Below are positions 1 through 7,397 of a stretch of 55,204 nucleotides of DNA, one piece after another. The DNA comes from DAOSWM01 sp035380045. Its GTDB lineage: Bacteria; Bacteroidota; Bacteroidia; Bacteroidales; Tenuifilaceae. Numbering within the stretch: position 1 is the first letter of the stretch; each line of letters starts with the position of its first letter. Location: positions 1-55,204 of the forward strand of contig DAOSWM010000018.1 of assembly GCA_035380045.1 (NCBI GenBank), given 5' to 3'. A program made the position numbers and the translations under genes. The notes beneath the pieces are model-generated. The model did no database searches and was not told the origin of the DNA. It saw nothing but the letters and a program-made list of their open reading frames with translations.

Positions 1-743
1 ACCTGAATAACTGGACCGGATACTTTATCTTTTCCGATGGTCAATCGAACAACTTTAGCTACAAAGCGTCGCTTTCCAGAAATTCAGTTGACCAGCTTAT
101 TTACCCACGTAGAGGATCGAACTTTTCCCTATCGCTGCAGCTTACACCACCGTACTCTCTAATTAACGGCAAAGACTACTCACAGGTTACCTCTGCCGAA
201 GAGAGGTATAAATGGATTGAATACCATAAATGGACTGGCAAAGTTCAATGGTACCAAGCGCTATGGAAGGATCTAGTACTTTACACTGGAGCACAATTTG
301 GTTACTTAGGATACTATAATAAGGATATTGGTTACTCGCCATTCGAGGGATTCGTGCTGGGTGGCGATGGTATGTCTGGGTATAACCCTTATGGTTATGG
401 GAGAGAAACCATTGGACTCCGTGGCTATATAAACGAGTCGTTAACTCAAGGTTACAGTTCAAACATATACGAAAAGTTTACTGCTGAAATACGTTACCCG
501 CTCACGTTGCAGCCACAGGCTGCCATTTACTTGCTGGGTTTCCTTGAGGCTGGTAATTCCTGGTACGAATTCAACTCCTTTAAACCCTTTAACATACATC
601 GCTCGGCAGGTGTGGGTATACGTTTATTCCTCCCAATGATTGGAATGCTTGGAGTTGACTGGGGGTATGGTTTTGACAAAGTGCCTGGAGAAGACAAAGC
701 TCATAGAGGCCAAATTCACTTCCAGATTGGCATGCCATTTTAA
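1..743 (+). CDS. bamA: Outer-membrane assembly factor BamA, C-terminal beta-barrel (5' end outside window)
   Basis: The frame is open from base 3 to the TAA at 741-743, so the gene enters the window from the left. The roughly 246 visible residues are the last strands of a 16-stranded barrel. They include the strand beginning SRNSVDQLIYPRRGS, an LRGY motif corresponding to the VRGF/Y lock motif of loop 6, and a closing strand ending FQIGMPF, whose terminal Phe is the usual barrel-insertion signal. In the family BamA folds and inserts outer-membrane proteins. The two skp/ompH chaperones that follow are the standard bamA neighbours, which supports BamA over another Omp85 protein. The N-terminal POTRA domains cannot be seen. 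Confidence 0.92.
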   Translation, partial: LNNWTGYFIFSDGQSNNFSYKASLSRNSVDQLIYPRRGSNFSLSLQLTPPYSLINGKDYSQVTSAEERYKWIEYHKWTGKVQWYQALWKDLVLYTGAQFGYLGYYNKDIGYSPFEGFVLGGDGMSGYNPYGYGRETIGLRGYINESLTQGYSSNIYEKFTAEIRYPLTLQPQAAIYLLGFLEAGNSWYEFNSFKPFNIHRSAGVGIRLFLPMIGMLGVDWGYGFDKVPGEDKAHRGQIHFQIGMPF

Positions 744-830
744 CGGATTTTTAAATACATGCACCTGCTGGCAAGATTATTGATACTAAATTATTTTCGT
801 TTTAAATGTTTTCACAAAAAAATTGAGAAT

Positions 831-1340
831 ATGAAAAAGTTCGTAGCATTATTCATTCTAAGTATTATTTCAACCGTTAGTTTCGCTCAAAAATTTGCCT
901 ACGTAGATTCCGACTACATCCTAAACAAAATACCTTCGTATAAAGCGGCTCAAGAACAACTCGACAAGCAAGCTCAGCAATATCAAACTGAAGTTGAAGA
1001 AAAATACACTGAGATTGAAAAACTATGGAAGGATTTTCAAACCGAAAAAATTCTTTTAACTGAAGAAATGAAAACAAAACGCGAAGAAGAAATTATTGCA
1101 AAGGAAAGAGCCGCAAAGGAACTTCAAATGCGTTACTTTGGACGTGATGGCATGCTATTCAAAAAACGTGAAGAGCTCGTAAAACCCATTCAAGACCAAG
1201 TATTTAACGTTGTTAAGGAAATTGCAACGGAAGGAGGTTTCGCCATAATTTTCGATGCAGCCGCATCGCCAAATATGTTGTACACTAACCCTCGATACGA
1301 TAAAAGCGATGAAGTTTTACAAAAACTTGGTTACAATTAA
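831..1340 (+). CDS. Periplasmic chaperone, OmpH/Skp family (first copy)
   Basis: A 169-residue exported protein. The start at 831 is chosen because it begins a clean signal peptide (MKKF, hydrophobic stretch, cleavage near SFAQ); an upstream in-frame ATG at 759 would add 24 residues with no signal. The mature part begins with the family hallmark KFAYVDSDYIL. It continues as a long Glu/Lys/Gln-rich helical hairpin (about residues 40-120) and ends with a short beta segment containing AIIFDAA. Skp proteins form trimers that carry unfolded outer-membrane proteins to BamA. It lies 87 bases after bamA and 41 bases before a second paralogue. Confidence 0.9.
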   Translation: MKKFVALFILSIISTVSFAQKFAYVDSDYILNKIPSYKAAQEQLDKQAQQYQTEVEEKYTEIEKLWKDFQTEKILLTEEMKTKREEEIIAKERAAKELQMRYFGRDGMLFKKREELVKPIQDQVFNVVKEIATEGGFAIIFDAAASPNMLYTNPRYDKSDEVLQKLGYN

Positions 1341-1356
1341 TAAATTCCTATTTTTG
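1327..1356 (+). promoter_or_regulatory. Bacteroidota-type promoter for the second ompH copy
   Basis: A TTG at 1327-1329 is followed after 19 bases by TATTTTTG at 1349-1356. This matches the -33/-7 pattern of the Bacteroidota primary sigma factor. The -33 element lies in the last codons of the first ompH gene, and the ATG at 1382 is 25 bases past the -7. The second chaperone can probably be transcribed separately from bamA. Confidence 0.55.
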
Positions 1357-1381
1357 CATAATAATAACAAACAATAAGAAA

Positions 1382-1900
1382 ATGAAGAGAACCCTATTTA
1401 TCTCAATTGCAGTTGCTACCATGCTATTTTCGAGCAACACAATGGCACAAAACCTAAAGTTTGGTCACATTAACGGTCAAGAGCTTATAACTTTAATGCC
1501 CGAACGTGACAGTGCAGAAGTAAAGTTAAAAGCTTACGGAGCAGATTTAACCGAACAAATTGAACAGCTATATGTTGAATACAACAATAAAGCTCAAAAC
1601 TACCAGCAACGTAGGAATACTCTGACCGATGCTATTAGGGAGCAACGTGAAAAGGAACTTAGCGATTTAGAACAACGAATCCGTGAATTTGAAGCAACCG
1701 CTCAGCAGGATTACCAACGTATGCAGGGAGAAATGATGCAGCCAATTATGGAAAAAGCAGACGCAGCCATTAAAAAAGTTGCAAAGGAGAACGGTTTCTT
1801 ATACATTTTCGATATCAGTGCCGGCGGAGTTGTGTATTTCTCCGATTCTAGTGTTGATATCCTTCCTTTGGTTAAAAAAGAGCTGGGCATAACACAATAA
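1382..1900 (+). CDS. Periplasmic chaperone, OmpH/Skp family (second copy)
   Basis: A 172-residue paralogue of the preceding gene. It has a signal peptide (MKRTLFIS through TMAQN), a beta strand LKFGHINGQELI, a long charged coiled coil (about residues 50-125) and a closing FLYIFDISAGG segment. It probably shares the holdase role for outer-membrane proteins. Tandem ompH genes behind bamA are common in Bacteroidota. It has its own promoter-like element, and a hairpin terminator follows it. The two copies differ clearly in the coiled coil, so this is an old duplication. Confidence 0.9.
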   Translation: MKRTLFISIAVATMLFSSNTMAQNLKFGHINGQELITLMPERDSAEVKLKAYGADLTEQIEQLYVEYNNKAQNYQQRRNTLTDAIREQREKELSDLEQRIREFEATAQQDYQRMQGEMMQPIMEKADAAIKKVAKENGFLYIFDISAGGVVYFSDSSVDILPLVKKELGITQ

Positions 1901-1919
1901 ATTTTTGTTAGTAGTATGG

Positions 1920-1961
1920 CAGCTCAATCTCCAGCAAGGTGGTTGAGCTGTTACTTTTTTT
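1920..1961 (+). terminator. Rho-independent terminator after the bamA-ompH block
   Basis: CAGCTCAA (1920-1927) pairs with TTGAGCTG (1943-1950), followed by a T-rich tract with seven consecutive Ts (1955-1961). The hairpin lies directly before the murI start, so a longer murI reading frame from 1916 would translate the terminator. That supports the murI start at 1970. Confidence 0.75.
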
Positions 1962-1969
1962 GGAAGTCC

Positions 1970-2785
1970 ATGGGTAATACTGGAATAGTTGGGGTTTTCG
2001 ATTCGGGGATTGGTGGAATAACCGTACTATCGGAACTTGTACAATTCCTCCCTGAATACTCGTTCATCTATTTTGCCGACACGGAAAACTGTCCCTATGG
2101 CTCAAAATCTCAAACTGAAATAATTCACCTCTCCCATAAAATAGTTGAATTTTTAATTCAAAAGGGGGCTGAGGTGGTTGTAGTTGCGTGTAATACCGCC
2201 ACAGCTTCAGCCATTGATTACCTCCGTGAAAATTTCAGAATACCATTCGTGGGAATGGAGCCTGCAATTAAACCTGCTGCTCTTGCAACAAAAACAAAAT
2301 CAGTAGGTGTACTAGCTACAGCAGGAACATTTAATGGAAGACTTTATAAGGAAACAAGTAAAAAATACGCTGGTAATATTAAGGTTAACTACCAAATTGG
2401 AGAAGGTTTGGTTGAACTCGTTGAACAACAGCAAAGCAGAAGCCCCAAAGCAAAAAAACTTCTTGAAAAGTATATTAAACCTATGCTGGATGATGATATT
2501 GACCATCTAGTGCTTGGTTGTACTCACTATCCATTTTTTATCCCATTACTAAAAAATATTCTACCTAAAAGTGTGGCTATAATAAACCCTGCACCAGCAG
2601 TTGCCAAGCAAGCAAGAAGGATTGTTCAAAAAACAATCTGCCCGAACGAGCACCTTGAGTCCAGTATTGATTTTTTTTCAAGTGGTGATATAAAAATTCT
2701 TCAACAAATTGTTTTAGAAGAAGGGTTGTTTGAAAGCCCATTAAAATTTAATACAAACTTTTCAGGAAACGTTTCACTAAGATAA
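1970..2785 (+). CDS. murI: Glutamate racemase
   Basis: A 271-residue cytoplasmic enzyme that interconverts L- and D-glutamate for peptidoglycan. Visible motifs are VFDSGIGGITVL at the N-terminus (Asp and Ser of the active site), ADTENCPYGSK, the first catalytic cysteine in VACNTATA (C74) and the second in LGCTHYPF (C184). Length and motif spacing are normal. The ATG at 1970 is preferred because the family starts within a few residues of the GVFDSG motif and the bases upstream form a terminator hairpin. The leader is only a few bases, so expression may depend on readthrough from the ompH unit. Confidence 0.95.
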   Translation: MGNTGIVGVFDSGIGGITVLSELVQFLPEYSFIYFADTENCPYGSKSQTEIIHLSHKIVEFLIQKGAEVVVVACNTATASAIDYLRENFRIPFVGMEPAIKPAALATKTKSVGVLATAGTFNGRLYKETSKKYAGNIKVNYQIGEGLVELVEQQQSRSPKAKKLLEKYIKPMLDDDIDHLVLGCTHYPFFIPLLKNILPKSVAIINPAPAVAKQARRIVQKTICPNEHLESSIDFFSSGDIKILQQIVLEEGLFESPLKFNTNFSGNVSLR

Positions 2786-2786
2786 A

Positions 2787-2820
2787 CGGGGCAAGAAATA
2801 ATCCTGCCCCGCCCCCCCCC
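2787..2820. terminator. Hairpin plus C9 tract between murI and sod
   Basis: CGGGGCA (2787-2793) pairs with TGCCCCG (2805-2811) between two convergent genes. On the plus strand it is followed by nine Cs (2812-2820) instead of Ts; on the minus strand it is followed by TTTAT. It is plausibly a weak bidirectional terminator. The C run is a likely place for a length error. Confidence 0.4.
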
Positions 2821-2873
2821 TATAACTTAAACCAAACTTAAAGAAAAAGAGGGAATGTATTAGTATATTTGCT

Positions 2874-3476
2874 TTAACCTTCTAAAAAAAGTTTTTCTAC
2901 TTCTTCCCAGTTTACAACATGCCAGAAGTTTTGAATATAATCGGGACGTCGATTCTGATACTTCAAATAGTATGCGTGCTCCCAAACATCGAGGGCAAGA
3001 ATAGGTACTCCATTTATTTCTGCCACATCCATAAGCGGATTATCCTGGTTGGGAGTTGAAAAAACATCGAGCTTCCCATTCCTTTTCACCAGCCAAGCCC
3101 AACCTGAACCGAAGCGAGTAGCTGCTGCATTCGAAAATTTCTCCTTAAAATCATCGAACGATCCGAAATTTGAGTCGATTGCTTTCGCAACCTCTCCTGT
3201 GGGTTCCCCTCCACCTGTTGGCGACATTAGGTTCCAAAACAAATTGTGGTTATAGTAGCCGCCCCCGTTATTCCTAACCGCTGCCGAAAATTTGGAAACA
3301 TTCTTCAGAATCTCCTCAATAGGCAATTTTTCTAAATCGGTCCCAGCAATTGCTGCGTTTAAATTATTTGTATATGCACCATGATGTTTGCCATGATGTA
3401 TTTCCATTGTTTGCGCATCAATATATGGCTCTAGTGCATTGTAACTGTAGGGTAGTTTATTAAGTTCAAATGACAT
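2874..3476 (-). CDS. sodA: Superoxide dismutase, Fe/Mn family (Mn-like signature)
   Basis: A 200-residue cytoplasmic enzyme converting superoxide to peroxide and oxygen. The four metal ligands are visible: H27 in MEIHHGKHH, His in YYNHNLFW, and Asp and His in LDVWEHAYYL. RNNGGGYYNHNLFW and the Gln in NQDNPLM are the pattern usual for Mn enzymes; Fe enzymes carry the active-site Gln in the earlier helix (AAQxWNH). Assigning the metal from sequence is an inference, because Bacteroidota enzymes can accept both. It is a single gene convergent with murI, with a promoter and dyad just upstream. Confidence 0.94.
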   Translation of the reverse strand: MSFELNKLPYSYNALEPYIDAQTMEIHHGKHHGAYTNNLNAAIAGTDLEKLPIEEILKNVSKFSAAVRNNGGGYYNHNLFWNLMSPTGGGEPTGEVAKAIDSNFGSFDDFKEKFSNAAATRFGSGWAWLVKRNGKLDVFSTPNQDNPLMDVAEINGVPILALDVWEHAYYLKYQNRRPDYIQNFWHVVNWEEVEKLFLEG

Positions 3477-3523
3477 AATTTGTTATTTTTAGTTCAACGT
3501 TTATTTAGACTTATTTTAAATAA

Positions 3524-3560
3524 CAAACATTGGACTAAAAAAAATGTTCAAAGGAACATT
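3524..3560 (-). promoter_or_regulatory. Putative sod promoter with a dyad on the -33 element
   Basis: On the minus strand a TTTG (3549-3552) is followed 17 bases later by AATGTTTG (3524-3531), a one-mismatch -7 element. The TTTG sits at the centre of a perfect inverted repeat, AATGTTC (3543-3549) and GAACATT (3554-3560). A regulator bound there would cover the -33 region. The spacing is shorter than the 19 bases seen at the best promoters in this window. Confidence 0.35.
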
Positions 3561-3582
3561 GAAAATATAAAGGATTGCATTG

Positions 3583-3771
3583 TTACCGATTTACTCTACT
3601 TCCATTCCTTTTAACTCTCTCCTTCTTCTTTGTAAATAATTCTATCCCAAGAAAATAGTAATGAAATTCCCACAATTCAACATACCATTTTGAATCGAGA
3701 GAATGGATGCGTTCAAGCAAAATTCGTTGAACACCAAAAAAGGGTTTATGAACTGTGGTATCCGATTTCAA
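3583..3771 (-). CDS. Doubtful small hypothetical protein
   Basis: A 62-residue frame beginning MKSDTTVHKPFFG and ending in a very basic tail. It has no recognised motif, no signal peptide and no visible promoter. It occupies much of the 448-base stretch between sod and mqnD, which otherwise holds only the sod promoter region. It could be a small protein or chance. Confidence 0.18.
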   Translation of the reverse strand: MKSDTTVHKPFFGVQRILLERIHSLDSKWYVELWEFHYYFLGIELFTKKKERVKRNGSRVNR

Positions 3772-3924
3772 AAAAAGATATTTGCTTTAGTTAATGTAAA
3801 GATAACGTTAATAATTTAACATGCAAATATTAATAAAAGCGAAAGTATTAAGATATGCAGAAGTTCATTTCATGGAATTTTCTAGATTCAAAAGTTGTGT
3901 CATAAAATAATTCACAAGTTTTGA

Positions 3925-4761
3925 TTAAAGAACGAAAATGGGTTCAACTATTGAATTTGGAGAAAAAAAATGCTGTTCATCTGCAATTTTAAAAAACGAA
4001 TTAACCGCACGTTTACCCTCATTCCCCAGCCTTGCAGAAAAGTCATTCACGTATAAGTCTATATGTCTAGTCATAACATCAAGTTCCATTGATTGCGCAT
4101 GCTCACGAACAAATGGGTACGCATGGTTTGGATTGGTAAACGCGTACTCAACACTCTCCCTTACCAACCTATCCAATATTTGTTTAACCTGGCTATCAAG
4201 GTCTCGTTTAACTGCAATTCCACCAAGAGGGATGGGTAATCCTGTTTGCTCCTCCCATAAATTACCTAAGTCAACAACTTTTTTAAGTCCTTTTAGCTGA
4301 TATGTGAAACGGTTCTCGTGAATAATTACACCCACATCAACATCATTGCTAAGTACTGCATCCTCAATTTCTGAAAAAAGGTAAACCGATTTATTCTTTG
4401 CCCCTGGGAAGGCCATTGAGAACAAAAGATTAGCAGTTGTTCGCTCTCCCGGTATCGCAATTTTTGTAAACTGAATCTCGTCAGGGTAAATCTTTCTTTT
4501 TGAGACAACCAGGGGGCCAACGCCTCTCCCAAGGGCGCTCCCCGATGTTAGCAGTTGGTATTTGTCGCTTACGTATGGATAGGCTGCGTAGCTAATTTTC
4601 ACCAAATCAATCTCGCCCAGCAGGGCGAAATTGTTAAGCTGGTCAATATCGGCAAAAGTACACTGGAAGGAAAAACGTTCCGTATCGATTCGTTTGTTTA
4701 CCAATGCATCGAAAATAAACGTGTCGTTTGGGCAGGTAGAAATGGCAAGCGAAAACTTCAT
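3925..4761 (-). CDS. mqnD: 1,4-dihydroxy-6-naphthoate synthase, futalosine menaquinone pathway
   Basis: A 278-residue periplasmic-binding-protein fold enzyme that converts cyclic dehypoxanthine futalosine to 1,4-dihydroxy-6-naphthoate. Diagnostic segments are STCPNDTFIFDALV at the N-terminus, ALGRGVGPLVV, IPGERTTANLL, VGVIIHENRFTY and TGLPIPLGGIAV. The last three distinguish MqnD from the related MqnA. It begins two bases after the end of mqnB, so the two form one transcriptional and probably translationally coupled unit. The other futalosine genes (mqnA, mqnC, mqnE) are not in the window. Confidence 0.93.
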   Translation of the reverse strand: MKFSLAISTCPNDTFIFDALVNKRIDTERFSFQCTFADIDQLNNFALLGEIDLVKISYAAYPYVSDKYQLLTSGSALGRGVGPLVVSKRKIYPDEIQFTKIAIPGERTTANLLFSMAFPGAKNKSVYLFSEIEDAVLSNDVDVGVIIHENRFTYQLKGLKKVVDLGNLWEEQTGLPIPLGGIAVKRDLDSQVKQILDRLVRESVEYAFTNPNHAYPFVREHAQSMELDVMTRHIDLYVNDFSARLGNEGKRAVNSFFKIADEQHFFSPNSIVEPIFVL

Positions 4762-4763
4762 TT

Positions 4764-5450
4764 TCAGTAAACAATATTCAGTTTTTCAATAATTTTCACA
4801 GTACTCTCACACAATTTCTCAACAGCCAGGGGCATATTCCACTTTTTTACATCTCGTGGTTCAACCCTGTTCGAAATAGAGCGTAAGCAAAAAAATGGCA
4901 TCCTGTTTATAATACAAGTATAAAACACGGCTGCCGACTCCATTGTTTCAATCTCAGGAGAAAAAAGTTCCTTCATGGTTTTTACCCTTTCCTCCGAACC
5001 CGTTGCCATTGAAACAGTAATACCAGTAACCTCATGATAAGCGTTGAGAACAGGGAAATGGTTTTTGTATCGCCAAACCAGCTCACCATTCTCAAATGGA
5101 AACTCGTTGGCTTTAACCAATCCTGCTTGATAGGCTGGAACAAATTCCCCCTTGTTGTCAACACCAAAGTCAGCAAAAGTATCCTGAGAAACAACTACAA
5201 CGTCACCAATATTCAATTCGGGGGAGAAAACTCCCGCTATGCCAATGTTAACAATAAGGTCGTACTGTAGCGTTTCAATGGCTTTTGATAGGAAAAGGGT
5301 TGTAGCAACAGGTCCAACCCCAGTGACTAGAAGCTCCACTTTTACATCCTTAAATGTGTTTAGTGGAAATGGTACACCAATAATAAGCTCACTTTTTTCA
5401 GGGAGCAAAGGTTGAATTTCTCGCTGGGTTGCTGCTACAAGTAAAATCAT
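4764..5450 (-). CDS. mqnB: Futalosine hydrolase
   Basis: A 228-residue member of the nucleoside phosphorylase/hydrolase fold that removes hypoxanthine from futalosine. It shows an N-terminal MILLVAATQREIQPLL strand, VTGVGPVATTLFLS, INIGIAGVFSP, and the substrate-binding METMESAAVFY motif with its catalytic Glu. The immediate neighbour mqnD picks futalosine hydrolase over the related MTA/SAH nucleosidase. The start is fixed by the conserved N-terminal strand. A hairpin with eight Ts ends only three bases before this ATG, which is unusual (see findings). Confidence 0.92.
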   Translation of the reverse strand: MILLVAATQREIQPLLPEKSELIIGVPFPLNTFKDVKVELLVTGVGPVATTLFLSKAIETLQYDLIVNIGIAGVFSPELNIGDVVVVSQDTFADFGVDNKGEFVPAYQAGLVKANEFPFENGELVWRYKNHFPVLNAYHEVTGITVSMATGSEERVKTMKELFSPEIETMESAAVFYTCIINRMPFFCLRSISNRVEPRDVKKWNMPLAVEKLCESTVKIIEKLNIVY

Positions 5451-5453
5451 TAC

Positions 5454-5497
5454 AAAAAAAATTGGGACAAGCGACAGTTAATGGCTGCTTGCCCCAA
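5454..5497 (-). terminator. Terminator hairpin abutting the mqnB start codon
   Basis: On the minus strand, arms 5487-5497 and 5462-5472 (10 of 11 paired plus one G-U) are followed by eight Ts at 5454-5461. It probably ends the porin transcript. The T-run ends three bases before the mqnB ATG, so it would also be the leader of any transcript reading into mqnB. Confidence 0.65.
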
Positions 5498-5523
5498 ATT
5501 TAGCTGAAAAATATTATACTTTT

Positions 5524-6216
5524 TTATGGTTCTATGGTTTGCTCATCATTCTTTGTGAAAAGATCGACCATATCAAACTTGTAAACCAAAGTAAACCCCA
5601 TAGTTCTGTTCATGTTCCTTTCTGCATCAGATTTATGGACGTCAACTATCCCTAAATCGTATCGTAAGTCAAGGCCTATTATCCCTTTATCCATTTTATA
5701 TTCAGCGCCACAACCAAACGATAAGCCCCAGTCAACACGTGTCCAACCATCTACTGAAAGTTCTTCCGAAAACTCTTCACCATTTTCATACACAACCGTA
5801 TATGAACCTCCAGTTCTAACATTAGTGAATGTTCCTCCCTTTGCATAAACTTTCGAGAGTCCAAGAAACTTAAAAGAATATTTTGCTAACAAGGGGATTC
5901 CAAGGTACCTAACGTTAAGCTGATCGTCACTAAACGATGAAGTTTGTTTTTGTCCCTTTGAAATAAAAGTAAACTCACCATCAAATGATAAACGTTCGGT
6001 AATACCTATTTCACCTACAACACCAAGTTGAAGTCCTAATCGACTCTTATTCTCGTATCCAGCAAAAGTAGACCAATTAGAAATTTGAGAAAGGTTCATT
6101 CCAACCTTTGGCCCTAAATAGAAAAATCCTATCTCGCGCCCAGCAATGGTAAAAAGTTGGGCAAACATGTTGGTACTTAGCAAAAGAAGAACTGAAAATG
6201 TTATTAACCTTTTCAT
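5524..6216 (-). CDS. Outer-membrane beta-barrel protein, PorT/OmpW-like
   Basis: A 230-residue exported barrel. The start at 6216 is chosen because it begins a signal peptide (MKRLITFSVLLLL, cleavage near MFAQ); a longer frame from 6309 adds 31 aromatic residues across the promoter. The mature part has alternating strands such as YLGPKVGMNLSQI, LGLQLGVVGEIGI and LSFDGEFTFISKG, typical of the outer-membrane protein beta-barrel family of Bacteroidota. No substrate can be assigned. It ends in an acidic tail after YKFDMVDLF instead of the terminal Phe usual for barrels. Confidence 0.75.
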   Translation of the reverse strand: MKRLITFSVLLLLSTNMFAQLFTIAGREIGFFYLGPKVGMNLSQISNWSTFAGYENKSRLGLQLGVVGEIGITERLSFDGEFTFISKGQKQTSSFSDDQLNVRYLGIPLLAKYSFKFLGLSKVYAKGGTFTNVRTGGSYTVVYENGEEFSEELSVDGWTRVDWGLSFGCGAEYKMDKGIIGLDLRYDLGIVDVHKSDAERNMNRTMGFTLVYKFDMVDLFTKNDEQTIEP

Positions 6217-6244
6217 AACGAATATAATTATTAATTTATAGTAC

Positions 6245-6252
6245 CAAAAATA
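6245..6252 (-). promoter_or_regulatory. -7 element for the outer-membrane barrel gene
   Basis: TATTTTTG on the minus strand, 28 bases before the ATG at 6216, is a perfect TAnnTTTG match. No TTG stands at the expected distance upstream. Confidence 0.4.
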
Positions 6253-6366
6253 AACACTTGTGCTAAAATAATAAACCCTGTTAGTAAACAAAAATAATTT
6301 ATTCGTCAAAAAAAAGGTTCCTCATTTATCGGAATCATCTATAAGAAAGAGATAGTAAAAAATTTT

Positions 6367-6374
6367 TATTTTTG
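6367..6374 (+). promoter_or_regulatory. -7 element for fabD
   Basis: TATTTTTG lies 26 bases before the fabD ATG. A -33 TTG is not visible, so only the -7 part is supported. Confidence 0.4.
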
Positions 6375-6400
6375 TAGTTCAAATAATTAACAAAAAAACT

Positions 6401-7285
6401 ATGAAAGTTTACGTTTTTCCTGGGCAGGGAGCCCAATTTGTTGGAATGGGGAAAGATTTATACGACAATTCTTCCGTGGCAAAGGATCTTTTCGAGAAGG
6501 CCAATGAAATTCTAGGTTTCAGAATTACAGACATAATGTTTTCTGGCACCGATGAAGACCTTCGGCAAACCAAGGTAACCCAGCCAGCCATATTTCTGCA
6601 TTCGGTTATCCTCGCTAAAGTTTTTGGCCACCAGTTTAAACCTGAAATGGTAGCTGGCCATTCTCTGGGAGAATTCTCAGCGTTAGTTGCCAATGGAACC
6701 CTTTCGTTTGAGGACGGTTTAGTGCTGGTTTCAAAAAGAGCAATGGCCATGCAGAAAGCCTGCGAGAAGGAACCATCAACCATGGCTGCTATCCTAGGGT
6801 TAAACGATGAGGTTGTTGAAAAAGTTTGCTCAGAAATTGAGGAGGTTGTTGTGCCTGCGAACTATAACAGCCCCGGACAACTAGTTATCTCAGGATCGAT
6901 AAAAGGGATTGAGGTTGCCTGCGAGAAACTAAAAGAAGCAGGAGCTAAAAGAGCTTTGCCCTTAAAGGTTGGAGGAGCATTCCATAGCCCCCTAATGGAA
7001 CCAGCAAGGGTTGAACTTGCAGAAGCCATTGAGTCAACAAACTTTAATGTTCCGGTTTGCCCCGTTTACCAGAATGTTGATGCGAAACCATACACTAACC
7101 CTGAGCAAATTAAGAAAAACCTGATTCTGCAACTTACTTCACCCGTTCGGTGGACCCAAATTATGAAAAACATGATTGCTGATGGAGCAAAAAGTTTCAC
7201 TGAACTTGGGCCAGGAAATGTTCTGCAAGGGTTACTCAAGAAAGTTGGGGGTGACCTCGAAATTGATGGGAAACAGTCCTTATAG
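6401..7285 (+). CDS. fabD: Malonyl-CoA:acyl carrier protein transacylase
   Basis: A 294-residue cytoplasmic enzyme that loads malonyl groups onto ACP for fatty-acid synthesis. It has the N-terminal FPGQGAQFVGMG motif, the nucleophile S88 in GHSLGEFSAL, a conserved Arg in SKRAM, the ANYNSPGQLVISG strand and the catalytic His in GGAFHSPLM. Length is normal for a stand-alone FabD. It is a single gene with its own -7 element and a strong terminator, not part of a fab cluster here. Confidence 0.96.
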   Translation: MKVYVFPGQGAQFVGMGKDLYDNSSVAKDLFEKANEILGFRITDIMFSGTDEDLRQTKVTQPAIFLHSVILAKVFGHQFKPEMVAGHSLGEFSALVANGTLSFEDGLVLVSKRAMAMQKACEKEPSTMAAILGLNDEVVEKVCSEIEEVVVPANYNSPGQLVISGSIKGIEVACEKLKEAGAKRALPLKVGGAFHSPLMEPARVELAEAIESTNFNVPVCPVYQNVDAKPYTNPEQIKKNLILQLTSPVRWTQIMKNMIADGAKSFTELGPGNVLQGLLKKVGGDLEIDGKQSL

Positions 7286-7316
7286 AAAAAACCAGCAGAA
7301 ATGCTGGTTTTTTTTC
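7286..7316 (+). terminator. Rho-independent terminator after fabD
   Basis: ACCAGCA (7291-7297), loop GAAA, TGCTGGT (7302-7308), followed by a run of Ts. It starts immediately after the fabD stop codon; flanking A and T runs extend the stem. Confidence 0.9.
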
Positions 7317-7397
7317 TACAGGATTTTTCCTCCAATATTAAAAAATTTTCAGTGCCATTTTATATCTTTACTATATTGTATTTCAAACAACATTTTC

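Noticed and set aside
187..462. A minus-strand frame of 91 codons inside bamA
   Set aside because: It is antisense to a well-supported barrel sequence and has no motif or promoter.
1916..1969. An upstream murI start at 1916 adding 18 residues
   Set aside because: The added codons cover the hairpin terminator of the ompH unit and do not match the family's N-terminus.
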